From Planctomycetota bacterium (GTDB lineage Bacteria > Planctomycetota > B15-G4 > SIAN01), in contig JAEUIC010000008.1 in the NCBI GenBank assembly GCA_016795285.1, positions 124,001-188,000 of the forward strand: a stretch of 64,000 nucleotides of DNA, read 5' to 3'. The position numbers were made by a program, and so were the translations under genes. The notes under the pieces are model-generated. The model ran no database searches. It was not told where the DNA came from and saw only the letters and a list, made by a program, of their open reading frames with translations. Shown here piece by piece: positions 50,058 to 59,045 of the stretch (position 1 is the first letter of the stretch; every line of letters begins with the position of its first letter).

Positions 50058-50403
50058 CCCAGCCCTCCTTCAGCGTGCCGATCACGCGGCGGCTCGAGTC
50101 GAGGAACTGCGGCGCCTGCTGGACGTTCGCCTCGACCAGCCAGGCGCTGACCGTGCGGTAGAGCTGGTCGAGCTTCGGCACGCAGGGCGCGCCGGTGGTC
50201 GGCTCGAGCGCCTCGCGCAGCGCCGCGACGATCTCGAGCGATTTGCTGATCGCGATGCCGGCGCGCCCCCGGTCGCGGGCGTTCACGGCGCGGCGCGCCT
50301 CCTCGATCCGGCGCAGCAATGCGTCGTAGATGCGCAGCAGGAGCTGCTCGGCGGGCATCGCCATCACCGTGTCCTGCTGGTACGCCTGGTAGGCCGTCGT
50401 CAT
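50032..50403 (-). CDS. fliS: Flagellar export chaperone FliS
   Basis: FliS binds the C-terminal helices of flagellin in the cytoplasm and prevents early polymerisation. The 123-residue protein starts MTTAYQAYQQDTV with the typical N-terminal Y-Q motif, then MPAEQLLLRIYDALLRRIEEA, and later VPKLDQLYRTVSAWLVEAN, all family features of the four-helix bundle. GGGAGG precedes the ATG. It lies between fliD and the small helical gene. Confidence 0.92.
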   Translation of the reverse strand: MTTAYQAYQQDTVMAMPAEQLLLRIYDALLRRIEEARRAVNARDRGRAGIAISKSLEIVAALREALEPTTGAPCVPKLDQLYRTVSAWLVEANVQQAPQFLDSSRRVIGTLKEGWDAAVLSLR

Positions 50404-50452
50404 CCATCCCTCCCGTGGATCGGTGGGCGCGCACGTGCGCGCCGCAGTTCAT

Positions 50453-51814
50453 TCAGTTGCCGCTGTTGAGCGAGGCGAGCGAGCCGCCCTGCGACTGCAG
50501 CCGCCCGACCAGCGTCTCCATCGCCGCGAAGCGCCGGCGCAGCGAGTCCTCGAACGTGACGAGCTGGTCCTCGCCGCGCGTGATGCGGCGCGCGAGGTCG
50601 TTCATCGAGGCGCGGAACGCGTCCTTGCGCGTCTTGATCGCGCCGTCGATCGTGTCGGTGCGCTTCTCGACGATCTCGAGCAGCCGCGCGCCGACGCCGC
50701 TGTCGACGTCGGCGACCATCTCGGTCACCGAGTCGAGGTCGTCGGCCAGCGCGGCCTTCAGCTTCGCCGAGTCGAGGGTCAGGCGGCCGGTGTTGTCGGT
50801 CGAGATGCCGACCGACGCGAGCGACGTGTAGCCGGTCAGCACCGACGAGCTCTCCTTGCTGACGGCGGTGCCGAGCGAGGTGCGCAGCGAGCGCAGCGAG
50901 CTGTCGCCGGCGAGCGGCTGGACCGAGTCCTCGCTGCTCGCGCGCGGCTTCGACTGGTCGTTCAGGAAGTCGACGACCTTGTTGTACTCGTTGACGAAGT
51001 CCTTCAGCTGCTGCTCGATCGCCCCGAAGTCCTCGGAGATCGTGAACTTGATCGGCGTCGATCCCGAGGGCTGCGCGTCGAGCAGCTGCAGGGTGACGCC
51101 CTGGATCGCGTCCTCGACCGTGTTGCTGGCCGACGTGTAGGACTGGCCGTCGACCTCGAAGCTGGCGTCGGTGGCGGTGCGCAGCGCGGCGAGGTTCAGC
51201 ACGTTGCCTTGCGGCGGCGGCAGCCCCGGCTCGGCGACGATCGAGACGGCGTTGGCGACGCCCGTCTCCTCGCCGCGCAGCTCGAGGTGCCAGTCGGTGC
51301 CGTCGAAGACGGTGGTCGCGACCGCGCCGATCTCGGCGTCGTTGATGGCGTCGCGGATGCCGTTCAGCGAGTTGTTCGTGCCGTCGATGTCGAGGTCGGT
51401 CTGCACGCCGCCGACGTCGATCGTGAGCGTGCCGACGATGCCGACGTCGCTGTCGGCGGCCGCGAAGCCGTCGGAGCGGATGAAGCTGCTCTGCGCGAGC
51501 GAGAGCACCTCGACCTCGTAGGTGCCCGCCTTGGCGTCGGTGCGCGTCGTGAGCGAGAGGTAGTCGGCGGCGCCTTCCGGGAGGCTCGCCTTGGTGGCGA
51601 CGAACTTGTCGGGGTCGGCGAGCTTCTTCAGCGCGGTCTGCAGCGCGCCCATCTTCTTCTGCAGGTCGTCGAGGGCGTTGATCTTCTTCTGGAAGCCGTC
51701 GCTCTTCGAGCGCAGCAGGTCGACCTTGCGCCCCTCGACGCCGACGAGCGCCGCGATGATCCCCTGCGTGTCGAGCCCCGACGCGAGGCCCCCGAACGTG
51801 ATCGCACTCGCCAT
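50453..51814 (-). CDS. fliD: Flagellar hook-associated protein 2 (filament cap) FliD
   Basis: FliD forms the cap that guides flagellin assembly. ATG 51814 gives the expected N-terminus ITFGGLASGLDTQGIIAALV and has GGAGG upstream. The 453-residue protein has the coiled N-terminal D0/D1 region, a Thr/Asp-rich beta middle (about residues 90-280), and a C-terminal FVNEYNKVVDFLNDQSKP with SLASVGIST, typical of FliD_C, ending in a long helix. It is followed by fliS, as in most bacteria. A double stem-loop separates it from flagellin upstream. Confidence 0.93.
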   Translation of the reverse strand: MASAITFGGLASGLDTQGIIAALVGVEGRKVDLLRSKSDGFQKKINALDDLQKKMGALQTALKKLADPDKFVATKASLPEGAADYLSLTTRTDAKAGTYEVEVLSLAQSSFIRSDGFAAADSDVGIVGTLTIDVGGVQTDLDIDGTNNSLNGIRDAINDAEIGAVATTVFDGTDWHLELRGEETGVANAVSIVAEPGLPPPQGNVLNLAALRTATDASFEVDGQSYTSASNTVEDAIQGVTLQLLDAQPSGSTPIKFTISEDFGAIEQQLKDFVNEYNKVVDFLNDQSKPRASSEDSVQPLAGDSSLRSLRTSLGTAVSKESSSVLTGYTSLASVGISTDNTGRLTLDSAKLKAALADDLDSVTEMVADVDSGVGARLLEIVEKRTDTIDGAIKTRKDAFRASMNDLARRITRGEDQLVTFEDSLRRRFAAMETLVGRLQSQGGSLASLNSGN

Positions 51815-51952
51815 CCTCGCGACCTCCACTGCGGACGCCCCGACGCGAAGCGCCGCGGGTCCTCCCGGTTGTTCGGCCGCCGCGGCGCGCGCTCCAATCG
51901 AGGGAAAACGATTCCCATCGCGGTCGGCGCCCCCGGGGACGCGGGAGCGACG

Positions 51953-52040
51953 ACGGCCTCCCGGCGCCGGAGCGCCGGAAGGCCGTTCCCCCGCGGAGGG
52001 CCGCGCGGCGGGCGGAGGGGAGTGGCCCCGTCCCGCCCGC
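51953..52040 (-). terminator. Double stem-loop after flagellin, before fliD
   Basis: Going along the minus strand from the flagellin stop at 52078, a GC-rich stem comes first (52040-52026 with 52020-52008, a few mismatches). Next is a long stem of 15 pairs with one mismatch (51986-51972 with 51967-51953, four-base loop CGGA). These could end most flagellin transcripts and lower fliD expression relative to flagellin. No U tract follows. Confidence 0.6.
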
Positions 52041-52077
52041 GGCGCGACCTCCTGACGTGCGCCTCAGGCCGACCCGA

Positions 52078-52902
52078 TCACCCGAGGAGGGAGAGGGCCG
52101 ACTGCGGCTGCACGTTCGCCTGCGACAGGATCGAGAGGGCGGCCTGCTGCAGGATCGAGTTGCGCGTGAGGTCCGCCGTCTCGAAGGCGACGTCGACGTC
52201 ACGGATGCGCGACTCGGCGGCGCTGAGCGACTCGATGCTCACGCCGATGTTGGAGATGGTCGAGGACAGGCGGTTCTGCGCCGCGCCGAGGTCGCCGCGG
52301 AGCGAGCTCACCGTGTCGATCGCGGTGTCGATCGCCGTGATCGCGCCGGTCGGCGAGCCGGCCGAGCTGATGTCGAGCGTGTCGATGCCGAGGTCGGAGG
52401 AGAGCGCGGAGTCGAGGTCGACCGAGATCGTGTCGCTCGAGGCCGTGCCGGAGCCGACCTGGAAGGAGACGGTCGCCTGGGAGCCGTCGAGGAGCTTGAT
52501 GGTGTTGAACTCGGTCGACTGGCTGATGCGGTCGACTTCCGAGATCAGGTCCTGGAACTCCTGGTCGAGCGTGTCCTTGTCGCCCGCCGAGGCGGTGCCG
52601 TTGTTCGCCTGGATCGAGAGCTCGCGCATGCGGATGAGGATCGAGCTGACTTCGTTCAGCGCGCCTTCGGCCGTCTGCACCAGCGAGATGCCGTCGTTGG
52701 CATTGCGCTGCGCCTGGCCGAGCGAGCGGGTCTGCGCGCGCAGCCGCTCCGAGATGCCGAGGCCGGCGGCGTCGTCCGAGGCCGTCGCGATGCGAAGGCC
52801 GGTGGTCAGGTGCTGGTAGTTCTTCTCCAGCCGCGACGAGACCTGCGACAGGCCGCGCTGCGCGTTGATCGACCCGATGTTCTGGTTGATGCGAAGTGCC
52901 AT
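52078..52902 (-). CDS. Flagellin, short form (copy 1)
   Basis: The 274-residue protein starts MALRINQNIGSINAQRGLS, with TGLRIATASDDAAGLGISERL and NANDGISLVQTAEGAL, the classic N-terminal D0/D1 signatures. It ends SAAESRIRDVDVA with LTRNSILQQAALSILSQAN and a terminal SALSLLG, the C-terminal D0/D1 signature. The variable middle is only about 40-50 residues, so the filament surface would lack large D2/D3 domains. AGGA lies six bases before ATG. It is the first gene of the minus-strand flagellin-fliD-fliS unit. A second, related flagellin lies at 61861 on the plus strand. Confidence 0.95.
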   Translation of the reverse strand: MALRINQNIGSINAQRGLSQVSSRLEKNYQHLTTGLRIATASDDAAGLGISERLRAQTRSLGQAQRNANDGISLVQTAEGALNEVSSILIRMRELSIQANNGTASAGDKDTLDQEFQDLISEVDRISQSTEFNTIKLLDGSQATVSFQVGSGTASSDTISVDLDSALSSDLGIDTLDISSAGSPTGAITAIDTAIDTVSSLRGDLGAAQNRLSSTISNIGVSIESLSAAESRIRDVDVAFETADLTRNSILQQAALSILSQANVQPQSALSLLG

Positions 52903-53300
52903 GTGCGTCCTAACCCCCCGCGGACCTGTTCCCGGAAGACCGACCGGGGTCTCCGAAGGTGGGGTTCCGCCGCCCCAGCCGGCCGAGTTGTTCGGAGGGG
53001 GGCGATGGGGCTCAAGGGGGGGCGCCGGGTGATTCCGGGCCACCGCTCGCTCTTTTCCCGTTCGAGCGGCGGGGTGCGGCCCGTTCCGCGAGCTTTCTTC
53101 CGGGTCGCCCGCGATTCCGAGCGGCGGCGCGTCGTCTGGCACGGGGGGCGAGCGGCCGGCGAGCCCTTGGTCGGAACCTTTTTCTAAAGCCGCAGGCAGG
53201 AACTTCCGACCTCCTCTCCACGACTCGTCGGCCCGGTGGACACCCCCGTCCGCCCGGCGAGTCGCGAGCGCCGCGCAGCACGCGCGGCCGGGAGGATCCG
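52903..53300. promoter_or_regulatory. Divergent control region between flagellin 1 and fliO
   Basis: This 398-base gap lies between divergent flagellar genes. It contains TTCCCGGAA at 52929-52937 near the flagellin start. On the fliO side are TAAA at 53185-53188 and CCGA at 53206-53209, a sigma-28-like pair with one base more spacing than the consensus. GGAACTTCC at 53199-53207 overlaps that -10 side. The long open frames crossing it are arginine-rich and were not accepted as genes. Confidence 0.45.
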
Positions 53301-53864
53301 ATGGCCTTCGCCGCGCCCCGATCTGCGCTCCTCGCTGCGCCGTGGGCAGCACGCCTGCGCGTCGGGCGGACCGGCTGGCGTTACGGCCTGCCGCTCGCGC
53401 TGCTGGTGGCGGGCGCGCTCGCCTTCCAGCTCGGCGACGGCCCGCCCGCGAGCGCCGCTCCGCGCGGCGACGACGCCGCGGCGGCCGATCGCGCCGCCCC
53501 GCTCGGGGTGCCGGCGCGCGCGCCGATCGACGGCGGGGCGCTGGTCGGCGCCCTGTTGGTGGTCGGCGGGCTGCTCGCCGCGTTGCCGCTCGTCGCCAAG
53601 CGCGTCGGGGCGGCGACCCGCGGGCGCGGCGCGATCACGGTGGTGGAGACGCGCCCGCTCGGCGGGCGACGCGCGCTGCTGCTGGTCGAGGTCGAGGGGC
53701 GCAAGGTGCTGATCGGCTCCGCGGAGGCGGGGCTCGCGCTGCTCTGCCAGCTCGACGGCGCGCCGACGACGGCGACCGCCGCGGCCGAGCGCTCCGGCTT
53801 CTCCTCGGCGTTCGCCGCCGAGCTGGCGACGGCGCCGCGCCTCGCGACGGCGGAGGGCGCTTGA
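53301..53864 (+). CDS. fliO: Flagellar biosynthesis protein FliO
   Basis: GGGAGG precedes the ATG. The 187-residue protein has a first hydrophobic segment near residue 35 and a second around residue 80 (LVGALLVVGGLLAALPLV). After these comes the FliO core ITVVETRPLGGRRALLLVEV followed by RKVLIGSAEAG. FliO helps assemble the FliP ring of the flagellar export gate. FliO is poorly conserved, so position directly before fliP (ATG overlapping the stop, TGATG) is important evidence. It starts a seven-gene run of coupled flagellar genes. Confidence 0.88.
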   Translation: MAFAAPRSALLAAPWAARLRVGRTGWRYGLPLALLVAGALAFQLGDGPPASAAPRGDDAAAADRAAPLGVPARAPIDGGALVGALLVVGGLLAALPLVAKRVGAATRGRGAITVVETRPLGGRRALLLVEVEGRKVLIGSAEAGLALLCQLDGAPTTATAAAERSGFSSAFAAELATAPRLATAEGA

Positions 53865-54724
53865 TGCCGCTCCTCCTGCGCTTGCTGCTCCAGGGCGTGA
53901 TCGGCCTCGCGTTGGTCGGCTTCGGGCCGCTCGCGGCCGCGCCGTGCCACGCCCAGGAAGCGGCGCAGGACGAGGGGCTCCCCGAAGCGCCGCTCTCGCC
54001 CGAGGCGCCGGCGCGGCCCGAGTCGCTCCTCTCGCGCCTCTTCCCGCTGCGCATCTCCACCGACGACCGCCCCGCGAGCGAAGGCGGCGGCCGCGACCTC
54101 TCGACCGCGGTCGAGGTGGTCCTGCTGCTCACCTTCCTCTCGCTGCTGCCGCCGCTGCTGCTGACGGTCACCTGCTTCTCGCGCGTGATCATCGTGATGT
54201 CGTTCGTGCGGCGCGCGATGTCGACGCCCGAGCTGCCGCCGAACCCGGTGCTGATCGGCATGTCGCTCTTCCTCACCGGCGCGGTGATGGCGCCGACCGG
54301 GAAGGCGATCCACGCCAAGGCGGTCGAGCCCTACCTCGAGGGGCGCATGGCGTTCGCCGAAGCCGCCGAATCGGCCGCCGGCGAGCTGAAGCGCTTCCTG
54401 CTCACCCATGCGCGCGAGCAGGACCTCGCCCTCTTCATGGAGCTCACCGAGACCGAGGCGGTCGAGGGGCCCGAGGAGATGCCGCTGCTGGTCGCGGTGC
54501 CGGCGTTCGTCGTCTCGGAGCTGCGCACCGCCTTCCAGATGGGCTTCGTCCTCTACCTGCCGTTCCTCGTGATCGACCTGGTCGTGTCGAGCATCCTGCT
54601 CGCGATGGGCATGTACATGCTCCCGCCGATGCTGGTGGCGACGCCGCTCAAGATCCTCCTGTTCGTGCTGGTGGACGGCTGGGGTCTGGTGATCCAGCAG
54701 GTGTGGCGCGGGTTGGCGACCTGA
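53864..54724 (+). CDS. fliP: Flagellar export gate protein FliP
   Basis: The 286-residue product has the cleavable signal peptide typical of FliP (MPLLLRLLLQGVIGLALVG to PCHAQ). The core then reads VEVVLLLTFLSLLPPLLLTVT, FSRVIIVMSFVRRAM, PPNPVLIGMSLFLTGAVMAP and, near the end, MGFVLYLPFLVIDLVVSSIL with MYMLPP. FliP forms the pentameric core of the export gate with FliQ and FliR. The start overlaps the fliO stop by one base. Confidence 0.96.
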   Translation: MPLLLRLLLQGVIGLALVGFGPLAAAPCHAQEAAQDEGLPEAPLSPEAPARPESLLSRLFPLRISTDDRPASEGGGRDLSTAVEVVLLLTFLSLLPPLLLTVTCFSRVIIVMSFVRRAMSTPELPPNPVLIGMSLFLTGAVMAPTGKAIHAKAVEPYLEGRMAFAEAAESAAGELKRFLLTHAREQDLALFMELTETEAVEGPEEMPLLVAVPAFVVSELRTAFQMGFVLYLPFLVIDLVVSSILLAMGMYMLPPMLVATPLKILLFVLVDGWGLVIQQVWRGLAT

Positions 54725-54725
54725 C

Positions 54726-55001
54726 GTGGACACCAACACCGCCATCGCCCTGTCGCGCCAGGTGCTGCTCGAGGCGCTGCTGATCGCCGCGCCGATCCTC
54801 GGCGTGAGCCTCGTGGTCGGCGTCGTGGTCGCGCTGCTGCAGGCGCTGACGAGCCTGCAGGAGCAGACCGTCGCGATGATCCCGAAGCTGCTGACGCTGG
54901 TCGGCGCGCTCTTCGTGATGCTGCCGTGGATCCTGCGCCAGTTCATCGAGTTCACCCAGCGCATGCTGCTGAGCCTCTCCACGCTCGGAGGCGGCTCATG
55001 A
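54726..55001 (+). CDS. fliQ: Flagellar export gate protein FliQ
   Basis: The 91-residue product has two transmembrane helices: LEALLIAAPILGVSLVVGVVV and LLTLVGALFVMLPWILRQF, joined by the conserved LLQALTSLQEQTVAMIPKL. These are diagnostic of FliQ. The GTG start is two bases after the fliP stop, and the stop overlaps the fliR start (ATGA). Confidence 0.96.
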   Translation: MDTNTAIALSRQVLLEALLIAAPILGVSLVVGVVVALLQALTSLQEQTVAMIPKLLTLVGALFVMLPWILRQFIEFTQRMLLSLSTLGGGS

Positions 55002-55756
55002 CGTTCGGCCTCCCCCTCGAGCCGATCGCCTGCATCGTGCTCGGCGCGCTGCGCGCCGGGATGGTGCTGATGCTCCTGCCGGTCGCCGGCGGCGAGGGGG
55101 TGCCCGGCATCGTGCGCGTGCTGCTCTCGATGCTGCTCGGCGCGGTGCTGGTCGGCGTGCCGGGCGGGGCGCTGCCGGAGACGACCACCGGCCTCGTGCT
55201 GGCCGCGGGCCGCGAGCTCCTGATCGGCCTCTCGATGGGCTTCCTCTGCCGCGTGCTGCTCGCCGCGCCCGCGCTGGCCGGCGACCTGATCGCCGAGGAG
55301 CTCGGCCTCAAGATGGCCGAGGACGTCGACCCGATGACGCGCATCCCGTCGACCGCTCCGGCGCGCGTCTATGAGACCGGGCTGATGCTGGTCTTCCTGG
55401 CCGCGAACGGCCACCACGACGTGATCCGCGCGCTGCACGCGTCGTTCGCGTCGTTCCCGGTCGGCGGCCACGACCTGCCGCAGGGGCTCGCCACGCTGGC
55501 CGACTCGGTGCGCACGCTGCTGCGCTTCGCCGTGATGATCGCGGCCCCGCTGCTGGCGGTGCTGATGGTCGGCAGCCTCTCGCTGGCGCTCCTCTCGAAA
55601 GCGGTGCCCGAGCTGCACGTCATGACGTTCGGCTACCCGCTGCGCCTGCTCTCGGCGCTGGCGGCCGGCGTCACGCTCTTCCCGTTCGCGCTCGCGCCGG
55701 GCCTGCGCCTCATCGCGGCGCTGCGCACCGGCCTGTTGCGCCTGGTGGAGGCGTGA
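54998..55756 (+). CDS. fliR: Flagellar export gate protein FliR
   Basis: The 252-residue membrane protein has about six hydrophobic segments and FliR-type motifs such as RAGMVLMLLPVAGGEGVPGIVRV near the N-terminus, a central GRELLIGLSMGF, and MLVFLAANGHHDVIRAL. It completes the FliP-FliQ-FliR gate. The ATG lies inside the fliQ stop codon region, and flhB starts two bases after its stop. Confidence 0.94.
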   Translation: MTFGLPLEPIACIVLGALRAGMVLMLLPVAGGEGVPGIVRVLLSMLLGAVLVGVPGGALPETTTGLVLAAGRELLIGLSMGFLCRVLLAAPALAGDLIAEELGLKMAEDVDPMTRIPSTAPARVYETGLMLVFLAANGHHDVIRALHASFASFPVGGHDLPQGLATLADSVRTLLRFAVMIAAPLLAVLMVGSLSLALLSKAVPELHVMTFGYPLRLLSALAAGVTLFPFALAPGLRLIAALRTGLLRLVEA

Positions 55757-55757
55757 C

Positions 55758-56876
55758 GTGGGGGAGATGTTCGACAAGGACGATCGCACCGAGGAAGCGA
55801 CCGCGAAGCATCGCGGCGACGCGCACGAGCGCGGCAACTTCGCGCGCAGCCAGGACCTCTCCACCGCGCTGCTGCTGCTGGCGATCGCGACGGTGCTCAT
55901 CGTGAGCGGCCGCGCGCTGCTCGACACGTTCCGCTCCGGCATCGTCGGGGCGATCCGCCACCTCGACGAGGCGCCCACCACCGTCGCGGCCGCCACCTCG
56001 CTGCTGCGCGGCGAGCTGCTGACCGGGCTGCGTTGGGTGCTGCCGTTCCTCGGCACCGCGGCCGTCGTCTCCGCGGGGATCCACTTCTCGCAGGCCGGCG
56101 GCTTCCGCATCGCGCGCGACGCCATCAAGTTCGACGTCACGCGCCTCGACCCGATGCAGGGCTTCGGGAAGATCTTCAGCCTGAAGGGCTTCTCCAAGGT
56201 CGGCGGCACGCTGCTCAAGACCGTGCTGGTGATCGGCGTGCTGTGGTGGGCGCTGCGCGGCCGCCTCGACGAGATCGCCGGCTTCTCGGCCCTCGAGTTC
56301 GAGCAGTCGGCGCCGCGCCTCGGCGCGCTGATCCTGAGCCTCTTCCTGCGCATGTGCGCCGCGCTGGTCGTGCTGGGCTTCGTCGACTACCTCTACCAGC
56401 GCTGGCAGCACAACCGCGACCTGCGCATGACCAAGCAGCAGGTGCGCGACGAGGCGAAGAACGAGGACGGCGACCCGCAGATCAAGCGCAAGATCAAGGA
56501 GCGGATGCGCGCGATCGTCGAGAAGCCGCTGCGCCAGGCGGTGGCCGAGGCGACCGTCGTCATCACCAACCCGACCCACTTCGCCGTCGCGCTCGAGTAC
56601 CAGGAGGGGCGCTCCGCCGCGCCGCGCGTGGTGGCGAAGGGCGCCGACCTGCTCGCGCAGGAGATCCGGCGCATCGCGCGCGACGCCGACGTCCCGGTCA
56701 TCGAGCAGCCGCCGCTCGCCCGCGCGCTGTTCCGCGAGGTGAAGGTCGGCGACCTCGTCCCCGAATCGCTCTACCGCGCCGTCGCGAGCGTGCTGGCGCT
56801 GGTCTGGCGGCTGCGCGAGCAGCGCAAGAAGCGGTCGCAGCCGGCGCAGGGCGCCGCCGCGCCCGGGAGGAAGTGA
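55758..56876 (+). CDS. flhB: Flagellar export switch protein FlhB
   Basis: FlhB controls the change from rod/hook to filament substrates through self-cleavage. The 372-residue product has the N-terminal MFDKDDRTEEATAKHR, four transmembrane regions, and the cytoplasmic cleavage motif NPTH at residues 271-274 within VVITNPTHFAVAL, so cleavage between N271 and P272 is expected. The GTG at 55758 is chosen; the internal ATG at 55767 would have its ribosome site directly against it. Confidence 0.95.
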   Translation: MGEMFDKDDRTEEATAKHRGDAHERGNFARSQDLSTALLLLAIATVLIVSGRALLDTFRSGIVGAIRHLDEAPTTVAAATSLLRGELLTGLRWVLPFLGTAAVVSAGIHFSQAGGFRIARDAIKFDVTRLDPMQGFGKIFSLKGFSKVGGTLLKTVLVIGVLWWALRGRLDEIAGFSALEFEQSAPRLGALILSLFLRMCAALVVLGFVDYLYQRWQHNRDLRMTKQQVRDEAKNEDGDPQIKRKIKERMRAIVEKPLRQAVAEATVVITNPTHFAVALEYQEGRSAAPRVVAKGADLLAQEIRRIARDADVPVIEQPPLARALFREVKVGDLVPESLYRAVASVLALVWRLREQRKKRSQPAQGAAAPGRK

Positions 56877-56879
56877 GCG

Positions 56880-59045
56880 ATGGCCGCCAACGCCGCCAGC
56901 GCCGCTCCGCCGATCTCGCTCGCCGCCGCCGGCGCCTCCGCAGCGCCGCGCGTCGCCGCGGCTGGCCACGCCGCCGCCGCGTGGACGCCGCCGCCGCCCG
57001 CCGCGCCGGTCTTCCGCAACGCCGACGTCGGCCTCGCCATCGGCCTGGTCGGCCTGCTGATGATCCTGCTGGTCCCGCTGCCGCCGTGGCTGCTCGACCT
57101 GCTGCTGGTCGTGAACCTCGCGAGCAGCATCCTGATGCTGCTGCTGGTGCTGGCGAGCGGCAAGCCGCTCGAGCTCTCCACCTTCCCGACCCTGCTGCTC
57201 TTCAGCGCGCTGTTCCGCCTGGCGCTGAACGTCGCCAGCACGCGCCTCATCCTGCTGCACGGCCATGCCGGCGACGTGATCCAGTCGTTCGGCGAGTTCG
57301 TCGTCGGCGGCAACCTCGTGGTCGGCGTAGTGATCTTCCTGATCCTGGTGGTGATCCAGTTCGTCGTCATCACCAAGGGCGCCGGCCGCATCAGCGAGGT
57401 GGCCGCGCGCTTCACCCTCGACGCCATGCCCGGCAAGCAGATGGCGATCGACGCCGAGCTCAACAACGGCTCGATCAGCCCCGAGGAGGCCAAGGCGCGC
57501 CGCAGCGAGGTGTCGCGCGAGGCGGAGTTCCACGGCGCGATGGACGGCGCCAGCAAGTTCGTGCGCGGCGACGCCGTGGCCGGCCTGATCATCACCGGCG
57601 TCAACCTGGTGGGCGGCATCTGCGTCGCGCTGATGCGCGGCATGGACGTCAGCCAGGCGTTCAAGACCTACTCGATCCTCTCGATCGGCGACGGCCTCGT
57701 CGCGCAGATCCCGGCGCTGATCGTCGCCACCGCCGGCGCGATCATCGTCACCAAGGCGAGCATCGAGTCGAACCTCGGCGACCAGCTCGCGCTGCAGGTC
57801 ACCGAGCAGAAGCGCGGCGTGCTGATGGCCGGCGTGATCGTCGGCCTGATCGGCATGGCGCCCGGCCTGCCGCTGCTGCCGTTCGCGGTCCTGTCGGCCG
57901 CCCTGATCGCGCTGTCGCGCATGCGCCGCGCGCAGCCGGAGGCGGTCGACGAGGGCGGCGACGCGGCCGCCAGCGCGGTCGAGGAGCAGAGCGTCGAGCT
58001 CGAGCGCCTCCTCAAGATCGACGCGATGAACGTGGAGCTCGGCTACCGGCTGCTCCACCTCGTCGAGAAGAACAAGAGCGGCGGCCTGCTCTCCCACATC
58101 GCGCAGGTGCGCAAGCGCTTCGCCGGCGAGATGGGGGTGATCGTCCCGCCGATCCGCGTGACCGACAACGTGAAGCTCGCCGCCGGCGCCTACCGGATCC
58201 TCGTGCGCGGACAGGTGGTCGCCGCGGGCGAGCTGCGCCCCGGGATGCTGCTGGCGATGAACCCCGGCAAGGGGAAGCCGGGCTTCCCCGGCGAGGCGAC
58301 CCGCGAGCCGACCTTCGGGCTGCCGGCGCTCTGGATCGAGGAGGCGCGCCGCACCGAGGCGGAGCTCGCCGGCTACACGGTGGTCGAGCCGGTCTCGGTG
58401 CTGGTGACCCACCTCTCCGAGTCGATCCGCGAGCAGTCGTCGCTGATGCTGACGCGCGACGACGTGAAGACGCTGGTCGAGAACGTGCGCAAGGACGCGC
58501 CGGCGGTCGTCGACGACCTCATCCCGAACCAGCTCTCCTACGGCGACCTCCATCGCGTGCTGCGCGCGCTGCTGGCCGAGCGCGTCTCCATCAAGAACCT
58601 CGCCGCGATCCTCGAGGTCGTCTCGGAGCACGTCGGCCAGACCAAGGACCCCGACGCGCTCGCCGAGCTCGCCCGCCGCCGGCTGGCGCGCACCGTCGTC
58701 GAGCCCTACCTCGACGACAGCGGCAAGCTCTCGGTGGTCACCTTCGATCCCGCGCTCGAGCGGACGCTGGTCGACGTGGCGCGCAACCAGGAGAGCGGCG
58801 ACGGCGCCAACGTCGTGCGCGTCGCGCTCGATCGCATCCTCGTCGAGGTGAAGAAGCTCGCCGAGCGCGGCCAGGAGACGGTGGTGCTGGTCCGCGCCGA
58901 GGCGCGCACCTTCCTGCGTGACCTGCTGAAGAGCGTCGCGCCGCGTGCCGTGGTGCTGAGCTACGCCGAGGCGGCCGCCGCGAAGCGGGTCGAGCCGGTC
59001 GCGATCGTGTCGCTGGCCGAGGCGCCCGGGAGGGCCGTCGCATGA
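56880..59045 (+). CDS. flhA: Flagellar export apparatus protein FlhA
   Basis: FlhA is the nonameric energy-coupling and docking ring of the export apparatus. The 721-residue product has an Ala/Pro-rich N-terminal extension of about 45 residues not seen in most homologues, then eight or so membrane helices. The conserved cytoplasmic loop of FHIPEP proteins is clear (AARFTLDAMPGKQMAIDAEL, then REAEFHGAMDGASKFVRGDA). The C-terminal cytoplasmic domain starts near residue 350 and includes LLHLVEKNKSGGLLSHIAQVR and NQLSYGDLHRVLR. The stop overlaps the next start (ATGA). Confidence 0.96.
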   Translation: MAANAASAAPPISLAAAGASAAPRVAAAGHAAAAWTPPPPAAPVFRNADVGLAIGLVGLLMILLVPLPPWLLDLLLVVNLASSILMLLLVLASGKPLELSTFPTLLLFSALFRLALNVASTRLILLHGHAGDVIQSFGEFVVGGNLVVGVVIFLILVVIQFVVITKGAGRISEVAARFTLDAMPGKQMAIDAELNNGSISPEEAKARRSEVSREAEFHGAMDGASKFVRGDAVAGLIITGVNLVGGICVALMRGMDVSQAFKTYSILSIGDGLVAQIPALIVATAGAIIVTKASIESNLGDQLALQVTEQKRGVLMAGVIVGLIGMAPGLPLLPFAVLSAALIALSRMRRAQPEAVDEGGDAAASAVEEQSVELERLLKIDAMNVELGYRLLHLVEKNKSGGLLSHIAQVRKRFAGEMGVIVPPIRVTDNVKLAAGAYRILVRGQVVAAGELRPGMLLAMNPGKGKPGFPGEATREPTFGLPALWIEEARRTEAELAGYTVVEPVSVLVTHLSESIREQSSLMLTRDDVKTLVENVRKDAPAVVDDLIPNQLSYGDLHRVLRALLAERVSIKNLAAILEVVSEHVGQTKDPDALAELARRRLARTVVEPYLDDSGKLSVVTFDPALERTLVDVARNQESGDGANVVRVALDRILVEVKKLAERGQETVVLVRAEARTFLRDLLKSVAPRAVVLSYAEAAAAKRVEPVAIVSLAEAPGRAVA

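Noticed and set aside
52057..53187. Plus-strand frame across flagellin 1 and its upstream region
   Set aside because: Mostly antisense to flagellin; the tail in the intergenic region has no start with a ribosome site.
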